Assembly (NCBI RefSeq): GCF_003054195.1
Contig: NZ_QBKP01000017.1
Coordinates: 1-64,000 of the forward strand
Source: Gemmobacter caeni
GTDB taxonomy: Bacteria; Pseudomonadota; Alphaproteobacteria; Rhodobacterales; Rhodobacteraceae
Direction: 5' to 3'
DNA length: 64,000 nucleotides
Of the stretch, positions 57,777 through 64,000 are shown piece by piece. The notes beneath the pieces are model-generated. The model did not search any database. It saw only the letters and a program-made list of their open reading frames with translations, and was not told the DNA's origin. The position numbers and the translations under genes are program-made. Position 1 is the stretch's first letter, and every line of letters begins with the position of its first letter.

Positions 57777-58469
57777 ATGGCATTGCGGTTTTTCGGGAAT
57801 GGTCCGGGCGGATCGGGCGAGGACAGCCAGCCCCCCGGCGCCGGTTGCGCCGCGATGATTGCCGAAGTCCGGGGCTACTGGCAGGCTTTGCGCCGCGACG
57901 GGGCGCTGCCGCTCCGCGCCGAGATCGACCCGCGCGGCATTGCCGGGGCGCTGAGCGGCGCCTTTCTGGTGGAACGCATCGCACCCGGCGTCGGGCGTCT
58001 GCGCATCGCGGGCAGCAGCTTCACCGAGCTTCTGGGCATGGATGCGCGTGGGATGCCTCTGTCGGCGGTGTTCGATCCGGTGGCCCGCAACCGGCTGGCG
58101 GTGGCGCTGGATCAGTGCTTTCTGCGCCCCGCTATCCTTGACGCGCCACTGGCTGCGGAAACAGGGCTGGGCCGCCCTGCCCTGACCGGAAGGATGATCC
58201 TGCTGCCGCTGGCCAGCGATGGCACCCGCGCCGAAACGGCCCTGGGATGCCTTGCGCTGTCGGGCACGGTGGGGCGGCAGCCGCGCCGCCTGATCACCGG
58301 TGCCCTGTCCCCCGAGTCGGTGGACCCCGGCGCCCCCGACCTGCGCGCGCCCGCACTGCGGATGCTGGAGGCCGCCGGGCCGCAATTCGCGGTCAGGCCC
58401 ACGCGCAGCGGCACCTCCTATCTGCAACTGGTCGATCTGGACGAGACCTCAGCGCCGCACCGGGTTTGA
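57777..58469 (+). CDS. PAS_5-type sensory domain protein
   Basis: 230 residues. One PAS-like fold: MIAEVRGYWQALRRDGALPL, GVGRLRIAGSSFTELLGMDA, MPLSAVFDPVARNRL. This alphaproteobacterial PAS_5 style usually stands alone, with no output domain. Its 3' end overlaps the converging PHP gene by 21 bases. Confidence 0.75.
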   Translation: MALRFFGNGPGGSGEDSQPPGAGCAAMIAEVRGYWQALRRDGALPLRAEIDPRGIAGALSGAFLVERIAPGVGRLRIAGSSFTELLGMDARGMPLSAVFDPVARNRLAVALDQCFLRPAILDAPLAAETGLGRPALTGRMILLPLASDGTRAETALGCLALSGTVGRQPRRLITGALSPESVDPGAPDLRAPALRMLEAAGPQFAVRPTRSGTSYLQLVDLDETSAPHRV

Positions 58470-59369
58470 CCAGGCCCGCCGCCCGGCCGCATCAATCACC
58501 GTGACGCGCAGCCAGGGCGAGGCGCCCAGCCGCTCAAGCGGCACTTCGGCGCGGGTCATCGACTGGCCATGTACCGCCTTCGCCCCCGTTCCCGCGCCCT
58601 GCACGATGACCGAGACAACGGCAGAGCTTTCCACGATCACCCGGTTGCCTTCGACCACCACATCACGCAGTTCCGGGCCTTGTGAACTGTAGAACTGTCC
58701 CGACTTCAGCGCCGCCAGCAGCGCCTCGGGCGTGTTCTCGGTGGCCTTCACCATGACCCAGCCGCCAAAGTGATCGGGTTCGGAAAAATGCGCATCATCG
58801 GTTGCTATCAGGCTGAGGTCACGCCCCTCGGTCAGCAACAGATCGGCGATGGCAAAGCCGTCCGGCCGGTCGCAGCCCATGGCGCAACCGTGGTTGTAGA
58901 CCTCGACCGCATGGGCCGCCGTCAGGCTGCGCGCATCCGCCAGCGTCAGGCCCGACCATTGCGGATGAGCGATGGCGACGAAGGCCCCCGCCGCCACGGC
59001 GCGGGCGGCAATTTCCGGCCCCGTCTCCATCCCCGGCTGCACACGGAAGTCCGGCGCATTGCCCGGCGCGAAATCCGGCGGCAGGCCAACGGCGAGGATA
59101 TGCCACAGCTCGCCGTTGGACATCGGGCCGGAATGCAGTTCCGCCCCGATCAGCGTGGTGAAGCCCTCGGCCCGGAACGGCACAGTGTCAGCAACGGGAT
59201 AGCCGAAGCAGCCGACGAAGTGATCGGTCAACGCCATGAAATCATACCCTTCCGCCCGATAGCGGCGGCAAACTTCCTCTGGTGGCAGAGCCCCGTCCGA
59301 CAGGTTGGAATGGGTGTGCAGATTGCCGCGCCAGAAACGGCCGGGGGTGGAAAAGGCGGAAAGACGCAT
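58449..59369 (-). CDS. PHP-domain phosphoesterase
   Basis: 306 residues. FWRGNLHTHSNLSDGALPPE is the first metal motif (His-x-His), YDFMALTDHF, GAELHSG, AIAHPQWSG and ATDDAHF give the others. PHP enzymes split phosphate esters or cyclic phosphates. It follows phnM by 70 bases on the same strand. A PHP enzyme (PhnPP type) that opens 5-phosphoribosyl 1,2-cyclic phosphate is known, so it may do the PhnP step. Start at 59369: GGAGG lies 5 bases upstream. Confidence 0.85.
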   Translation of the reverse strand: MRLSAFSTPGRFWRGNLHTHSNLSDGALPPEEVCRRYRAEGYDFMALTDHFVGCFGYPVADTVPFRAEGFTTLIGAELHSGPMSNGELWHILAVGLPPDFAPGNAPDFRVQPGMETGPEIAARAVAAGAFVAIAHPQWSGLTLADARSLTAAHAVEVYNHGCAMGCDRPDGFAIADLLLTEGRDLSLIATDDAHFSEPDHFGGWVMVKATENTPEALLAALKSGQFYSSQGPELRDVVVEGNRVIVESSAVVSVIVQGAGTGAKAVHGQSMTRAEVPLERLGASPWLRVTVIDAAGRRAWSNPVRR

Positions 59370-59439
59370 CGAAACCTCCATGTTGCCGCCGATCCTGCCA
59401 CCGTTTCATGGCAGGCGCATGACCGGGGGCGACATCGGC

Positions 59440-60582
59440 TCAGGCCACACGCTGCCCCGCGACCCAGGTGCCGCGCAGCAACACCGTGGCGCCATGGCGG
59501 CGGAAGCGGACCAGATCGGCCCGCAACCCCGGCACCAGCCGCCCGCGATCCGTCAGGCCCACCGCCGCTGCCGGCGCCGCCGTCACCGTGGCAACCCCGC
59601 GTGGCAGATCAGACCACAGATCCCCCAGCCGCAGCGCCGCCAGCAGCAGGGCCGCAGGAACATAATCAGACGACAGAATGTCCAGACAGCCCGCAACCGC
59701 CAGCGTTTCGGCGGCCACATTGCCCGAATGCGACCCGCCCCGGATCACGTTCGGCGCCCCCATCATCACCGCGATTCCCGCCGCCTGACAGGCCCGTGCG
59801 GCCTCTGGCGTGGTCGGAAATTCGGCAAAGCGCGCACCATGTGCGGCGGACTGCGCAACATCCGTGCCGGCGGTATCATCATGGCTCGCGAGATGCGCGC
59901 CCAGCCGCCGCGCCGCCGCAACCGCCGCAGCCTCATGCGCCGCGCCCACCTCGGCCGAAAGCGCCAGACGGTCGGCGACATGTGCGTCAAACTCGGCCTC
60001 GGTGAAGCCATGCTTGCCCATCAGGTAATGCCGCAGTTGCGTCAGGTCGCGGAACTGCCGCTGGCCGGGCGTATGATCCATCAGGCTGACAATGCCCACA
60101 CCATCGGCCGCGCCGAACTTGGCCAGTTCCTCCGGCAGGGTTTCCGAACAGATCTCGGCCCGCAGATGCAGCAGGTGGTCGATCTTCAGCACCCCCGCCA
60201 TGCGCAGGCCCAGAATGTCATCGGCCAGCGCGCGGGCATATTCGCCATACCGCCCCTTCTTGCGCGAGGGCAAGGACCCCACCCGCAAGGCATCGAAAAC
60301 CGTGGTGATCCCGCAGCCCGCAAGCTCGGCATCATGGGCCAGAATCGCCGCCTCATGCGGCCACGGCACTTTGGGGCGCGGCTCGGTGTGGCGTTCCAGA
60401 TTGTCGGTATGCAGTTCAATCAGACCCGGTGCCAGAAAATCGCCGCCGCAATCCAGCGCACCGGGCGGCAGATCGGCGCCTTCGCGGATTTCGGCGATGC
60501 GCCCTTCCGCAACCACCAGTGCGCCGCGCACCAGCCGGTCGGGCAGAACCAGAACCGCATTGCCCAGAATGAAATCACCCAT
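59440..60582 (-). CDS. phnM: PhnM: ribose 1-methylphosphonate 5-triphosphate diphosphatase
   Basis: 380 residues. FLAPGLIELHTDNLERHTEP, the metal motif HTDNLE of PhnM, PWPHEAAILAHDAEL, ASHDDTAGTDV. It removes diphosphate in the C-P lyase pathway. Other phn genes (G-L) are not in the window. Start at 60582 (MGDFILGN). Confidence 0.94.
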   Translation of the reverse strand: MGDFILGNAVLVLPDRLVRGALVVAEGRIAEIREGADLPPGALDCGGDFLAPGLIELHTDNLERHTEPRPKVPWPHEAAILAHDAELAGCGITTVFDALRVGSLPSRKKGRYGEYARALADDILGLRMAGVLKIDHLLHLRAEICSETLPEELAKFGAADGVGIVSLMDHTPGQRQFRDLTQLRHYLMGKHGFTEAEFDAHVADRLALSAEVGAAHEAAAVAAARRLGAHLASHDDTAGTDVAQSAAHGARFAEFPTTPEAARACQAAGIAVMMGAPNVIRGGSHSGNVAAETLAVAGCLDILSSDYVPAALLLAALRLGDLWSDLPRGVATVTAAPAAAVGLTDRGRLVPGLRADLVRFRRHGATVLLRGTWVAGQRVA

Positions 60583-60716
60583 CGTTGCCCTCGTCCGCCG
60601 CCTGTGCCCCTGCCTACCCTGCCGCGCCCGGCAGGAAAAGACCGCCGCCCGGCCTTGCTCTGCCCGCTGCAATGCCGCAAAACGGGACCATCATGTCCGA
60701 GGCAGGAAACCGCAGC

Positions 60717-61229
60717 ATGACGGCAGAGCTTACCGACCCGGTGCTGGTTCCCGGCCCCGAAACCGCGCGCAGTTTCCGCGATGCGCTGGGACGCTTCGCC
60801 ACCGGGGTGACACTCGTCACCACCGAAGGGCCGAACGGGCCGCTGGGCTTTACCGCCAACAGCTTTGCCTCTGTCTCGCTCGACCCGGCGCTGGTGCTGT
60901 GGTCGCCCGCCCGCAGCGCGAGCCGCTTTCCCGCTTTCGCCGCCGCCCGCCACTATGCCATCCATATCCTCGGGGTGGATCAGTTCGACCGGATCGCCGC
61001 GTTCGGGCGCGGTGGTCCCGGCTTCGCCGACACCCTGCCCGACCGCAATCCCGAGGGTGTGCCGCTGATCCCCGGCGCGCTGGCGCGGTTCGACTGTGAA
61101 CAGCACGCTACCCATGACGGGGGGGATCACCTGATCATCGTCGGGCGCGTACTGCGCTTCAGCCTGCGCGACGGCGCGCCGCTGGTGTTCAGCCAGGGTG
61201 CCTGGGGCGGTTTCGCCCATGGTGGCTGA
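60717..61229 (+). CDS. Flavin reductase (NADH-FMN oxidoreductase family)
   Basis: 170 residues. FRDALGRFATGVTLVTTEGP and GFTANSFASVSLDPALVLWS are the FMN-binding signature. Typically makes reduced flavin for a partner monooxygenase. The start at 60717 has GGAA at 9-11 bases; 60693 is possible. Divergent from phnM by 134 bases. Confidence 0.9.
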   Translation: MTAELTDPVLVPGPETARSFRDALGRFATGVTLVTTEGPNGPLGFTANSFASVSLDPALVLWSPARSASRFPAFAAARHYAIHILGVDQFDRIAAFGRGGPGFADTLPDRNPEGVPLIPGALARFDCEQHATHDGGDHLIIVGRVLRFSLRDGAPLVFSQGAWGGFAHGG

Positions 61230-61294
61230 GTGCCGCATTTGCAAAATGGACCACATCTGCATATCTTGATGCGAGCGACTGGTCCGAGGTGAAC

Positions 61295-61678
61295 ATGAAC
61301 GCATCCGCACTGACCCCTGTGGAACCCGAAGGCGGGATGGAGCCGCTTGAAGGCTGCGGCGGGCTTTCGGCCGAAGAGATGATGGTGCAGGCCACGGCAG
61401 CAGCCGGGTTCCTGAAGGCGCTGGCACATGAGGGCCGGCTGATGATCCTGTGCCACCTGCAAGCGGGCGAGAAATCGGTGACCGAGCTGGAGCACCTTCT
61501 GTCCTCGCGGCAGGCCGCCGTCAGCCAGCAGCTTGCCCGGCTGCGGCTGGAGGGGCTGGTCAGTTGCCGGCGCGAGGGGAAGGTCATGTACTACTCGATC
61601 CAGGACCCCAAGGTCGCCACTGCCATCGGCATGGTCTATGAGCTGTTCTGCCAGCCGCCGGTCGTCCCGGCAGGCTGA
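61295..61678 (+). CDS. sqrR: ArsR-family regulator, SqrR/BigR type
   Basis: 127 residues. Winged helix with ALAHEGRLMILCHLQAGEKS, SSRQAAVSQQLARLRLEGLV. Cysteines fall at 21, 53 and 119. Rhodobacter capsulatus SqrR uses Cys9, Cys41 and Cys107; the intervals 32 and 66 are the same here. A persulfide-sensing repressor is therefore likely. Upstream CATTTGCAAAATG (61236-61248) is an imperfect palindrome that could be its site. No sqr gene is in view; the secreted haloperoxidase-type gene follows. Confidence 0.8.
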   Translation: MNASALTPVEPEGGMEPLEGCGGLSAEEMMVQATAAAGFLKALAHEGRLMILCHLQAGEKSVTELEHLLSSRQAAVSQQLARLRLEGLVSCRREGKVMYYSIQDPKVATAIGMVYELFCQPPVVPAG

Positions 61679-61754
61679 TCCCCGCACAGACGGCGTTTGA
61701 CTTTTCGCTGGCCGCACCCGACAAGGTGTTAGCGCCAACGGGGAGGGAAGCGCC

Positions 61755-63056
61755 ATGTTCCAGCGATTTGTCGCCATGATGATGCTGTGTGCGGGGCTGC
61801 TGTTGCCCGCAACAGCCCGCGCCGAGCAGCCATCTGCCGCCGAGGTGATGACAGGCTGGTATCGTCTGGTTCTGGAGCTTGTCCGCCACACCCCGACCTA
61901 TTCCCCCCCTGTCGCCGCCCGCGCCTTCGGCTATCTGGGTGTCACGACCTGGGAAGTGCAGGTCGCCACCGCTGACAGCGGAGCCAGCCTTGCGGGGCAG
62001 CTGAACGGGCTGTCACCGCTGCCTGATCTGCCCGCAGGACTGGACCCGGCCATCACCATGCAGGGTGCCCTTGCCCGCGCCGTGCCCTATTTCTTTGGCA
62101 ATACCGGCCCGACCGGGCAACGCGCCATGGCAGCGATGGAAAAGCGGCTGACTGACCGGCTGGGCGCGGACCGCGATGCCGCGCTTGTGGCCGAAAGCCT
62201 GGCCGCCGGGCAGCGCATAGCCGATCACATCATCGCCTGGTCCGAAGGCGACGGCGGCGCCAGGGTCGAGAACATGGGGTTCCCCGAAACCTATACGCTG
62301 ACCCCCGGTCCCGCGCATTGGGTGCCGACTTCGGCCATTGTGCAGCAACAGAAACCGCTGCTGCCCGACTGGGGCCGCAACCGGCCCTTTGCCATGCCGG
62401 AAGGCAATGCCTGCCCGCTGCCCGCGCCGCCCGCCTATAGCGAGGCGCCGGGGTCTGCTTTCCACGCCGAGGCGCAGGAGGTCTATGACACCTCGCGCAG
62501 CCTGACGCCCGAACAGCTTGCCATCGCGCGCTTCTGGTCGGACGATCCGATGCTGTCGCCTACCCCGCCCGGCCACTGGCTGACCATCCTGCTGGATCAG
62601 GCGGAGGCTGCCAATCTGTCCGATGACCGGCTGGCTGAAGGCTTGGCACGGCTGGGCATCGGCATGGCCGATGCATTCATCGGCTGCTGGCACAGCAAGT
62701 TCGAATTCGATCTGGTGCGCCCCATGACCTATATCCGCCGCGTGATCGACCCGGCATGGGAGCCGCAGCTGATCACCCCGCCTTTCCCCGAATACCCGTC
62801 AGGCCACAGCACCCTGTCCGGCGCGGCGGCGGAGGTGATGACGGCAATCTTCGGGGAGGATCACGCCTTCGACGATGGCACGCATGAGGATGATGGCCTG
62901 CCCGCCCGCCATTTCGCCGATTTCCGCGCGGCAGCGCAGGAGGCGGCGATCTCGCGCCTGTATGGCGGCATTCACTTCCGCGCTGCCATCGAACGCGGTC
63001 TGGCACAGGGCGCCTGCATCGCAACCCATGCCAACGCGCTGAGGATGCGGCAATGA
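61755..63056 (+). CDS. Secreted vanadium-haloperoxidase/PAP2-type protein
   Basis: 433 residues. Signal peptide MFQRFVAMMMLCAGLLLPAT… ending ARA. Late motifs: KFEFDLVRPMTYIR (Lys-x6-Arg-Pro), FPEYPSGHSTLSGA (Pro-Ser-Gly-His) and SRLYGGIHFRAAIERG (Ser-Arg-x5-His), the vanadate- or phosphate-binding set. It could be a haloperoxidase or an acid phosphatase. It couples to the next gene with a 4-base overlap. Confidence 0.88.
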   Translation: MFQRFVAMMMLCAGLLLPATARAEQPSAAEVMTGWYRLVLELVRHTPTYSPPVAARAFGYLGVTTWEVQVATADSGASLAGQLNGLSPLPDLPAGLDPAITMQGALARAVPYFFGNTGPTGQRAMAAMEKRLTDRLGADRDAALVAESLAAGQRIADHIIAWSEGDGGARVENMGFPETYTLTPGPAHWVPTSAIVQQQKPLLPDWGRNRPFAMPEGNACPLPAPPAYSEAPGSAFHAEAQEVYDTSRSLTPEQLAIARFWSDDPMLSPTPPGHWLTILLDQAEAANLSDDRLAEGLARLGIGMADAFIGCWHSKFEFDLVRPMTYIRRVIDPAWEPQLITPPFPEYPSGHSTLSGAAAEVMTAIFGEDHAFDDGTHEDDGLPARHFADFRAAAQEAAISRLYGGIHFRAAIERGLAQGACIATHANALRMRQ

Positions 63057-64000
63057 CCGCCCGCGCCCTGCTGGTGCTGGCTCTGGGTACCCTGCCCGCA
63101 CAGGCCGAAACCCCGGCGGTGCCCCGGTTCGAAGCCTACACCGGCGGCCCGGAACACAGCTTCACCGGCGAATGGCAATATATGGTCGGCGGCGGCGTCG
63201 CGGCTTTTGACTGTTCAGGCGACGGGCGGCCCGAGTTGTTCATGGCAGGCGGCACCGCCCCCGCGAGCCTCTGGCGCAATGACAGCACGCCCGGCAAGCT
63301 GGCCTTCACCCCGCTCGATAGCCTCGAAACCGCGCTGGAAGGTGTGACAGGCGCATGGCCCGTCGACATCGACAGCGACGGCATCACCGACCTGGCGGTG
63401 CTGCGCGTTGGCGAAAATCGCCTGTTGCGGGGCTTGGGCGGCTGCCGGTTTGAACCGGCCAGCGCGCTATGGGGCTTCGACGGGGGCGACGCCTGGTCCA
63501 CCGCCTTCGCCGCCACATGGGAGACAGGCAGCGCCTTCCCCACACTCGCCATCGGCAATTACATTGACCGTGCGGAAGAGGCTTTCCCCTGGGGAAGCTG
63601 CACCGACAACTGGCTGCACCGTGGCACCGCCACCGGCTTTGCCCCGCCGCTGGCGCTGACGCCATCCTATTGCAGCCTGTCCATGCTGTTCACCGACTGG
63701 AACCGCAGCGGACGACCCAGCCTGCGGGTGTCGAATGACCGTGAATATTACAAGGGCGGGCAGGAACAGCTCTGGCATCTCGACCCCGGCGCGGCGCCCC
63801 GGCTTTACACGCCGGACGAGGGCTGGCAGCGGCTGCGGATCTGGGGCATGGGCATCGCTGGCGCCGATCTGGATGGCGACGGCTATCCGGAGTTTTACCT
63901 CACCTCGATGGCTGACAACAAGTTGCAGGTGCTGGTGCAGCCCGGACCGGACGCCCCGCCGCGCTACCGTGACGATGCCTTCCCGCGCGGTGCCCATGCC
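63053..64000 (+). CDS. FG-GAP/CRTAC1-like secreted protein, partial
   Basis: 316 codons visible; the frame runs off the window end. Signal peptide MTARALLVLALGTLPAQA. FG-GAP/VCBS-type calcium motifs appear as FDCSGDGRPELF, VDIDSDGITDLAVL and ADLDGDGYPEFYL. Beta-propeller, likely periplasmic or extracellular. Coupled (ATGA) to the haloperoxidase-type gene, which suggests a shared secreted complex or substrate. Confidence 0.85.
   Translation, partial: MTARALLVLALGTLPAQAETPAVPRFEAYTGGPEHSFTGEWQYMVGGGVAAFDCSGDGRPELFMAGGTAPASLWRNDSTPGKLAFTPLDSLETALEGVTGAWPVDIDSDGITDLAVLRVGENRLLRGLGGCRFEPASALWGFDGGDAWSTAFAATWETGSAFPTLAIGNYIDRAEEAFPWGSCTDNWLHRGTATGFAPPLALTPSYCSLSMLFTDWNRSGRPSLRVSNDREYYKGGQEQLWHLDPGAAPRLYTPDEGWQRLRIWGMGIAGADLDGDGYPEFYLTSMADNKLQVLVQPGPDAPPRYRDDAFPRGAHA

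Overview
The window reads as chromosome of a GC-rich alphaproteobacterium of the Rhodobacterales type. Support comes from the gene neighbourhoods fabD-fabG-acpP, dnaB-alr-mlaE-mlaF-pqiA-radA-cvpA-purF and yicC-gmk, from the MttB-like and dimethylglycine-dehydrogenase-like genes, from an ArsR regulator with SqrR cysteine spacing, and from a dispersed intergenic repeat (TTCATCTTGGC, AAAATATCC, then a C/G-run hairpin). Genus is not determinable by eye.

Region 1 (1-6660) is accessory and decayed. It holds a lower-GC gene whose end resembles the C-terminus of large defence-type proteins, tRNA-Ser(UGA), a cassette of small unknown genes with an XRE regulator, an IS66-like remnant, an intact RelE/ParE-type toxin-antitoxin pair, and four abutting gene fragments: a tyrosine recombinase 3' end, a phage tail-type protein, a DISARM drmC and an IS3-type orfB. 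The rubble stops at the acpP terminator.

Region 2 (6661-14295) is core: acpP, fabG, fabD, a cytochrome b561-YceI fusion, a VOC protein, a CoxE/MoxR pair and an AbrB-family membrane protein. Region 3 (14292-22277) is a cell-surface or exopolysaccharide-type locus: a glycosyltransferase-hydrolase fusion, three GT2-like paralogues in tandem, and a free-standing paralogue of the hydrolase domain that lacks the nucleophile serine.

Region 4 (22293-36193) is housekeeping: an LprI-like protein, a GFA protein, pyrC, pyrE, dnaB, alr, an Mla-type ABC transporter, a PqiA-like protein, an LLM oxidoreductase, radA, cvpA, purF and an SDR. Region 5 (36284-46598) looks like a catabolic unit for a methylated amine: an HIBADH-like dehydrogenase, an aldehyde dehydrogenase, an MttB-superfamily methyltransferase without pyrrolysine, two FAD/GcvT-domain demethylating dehydrogenases, and a divergent LysR regulator.

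Region 6 (46739-55584) is a histidine-utilisation locus, with hutF divergent from hutI-hutH-CoA transferase-acyl-CoA dehydrogenase-hutU. The CoA transferase and acyl-CoA dehydrogenase are translationally coupled inside the operon. I propose that they feed imidazolepropionate into urocanate, using a CaiB/CaiA-like CoA cycle run in the oxidative direction. This is the most promising candidate new system in the window.

Region 7 (55585-64000) holds a gamma-carbonic anhydrase, gmk, yicC, a PAS protein, a PHP phosphoesterase behind phnM, a flavin reductase, a SqrR-like regulator, a vanadium-haloperoxidase-type secreted protein, and an FG-GAP/CRTAC1-like protein cut by the window end. No rRNA genes or CRISPR arrays were seen.
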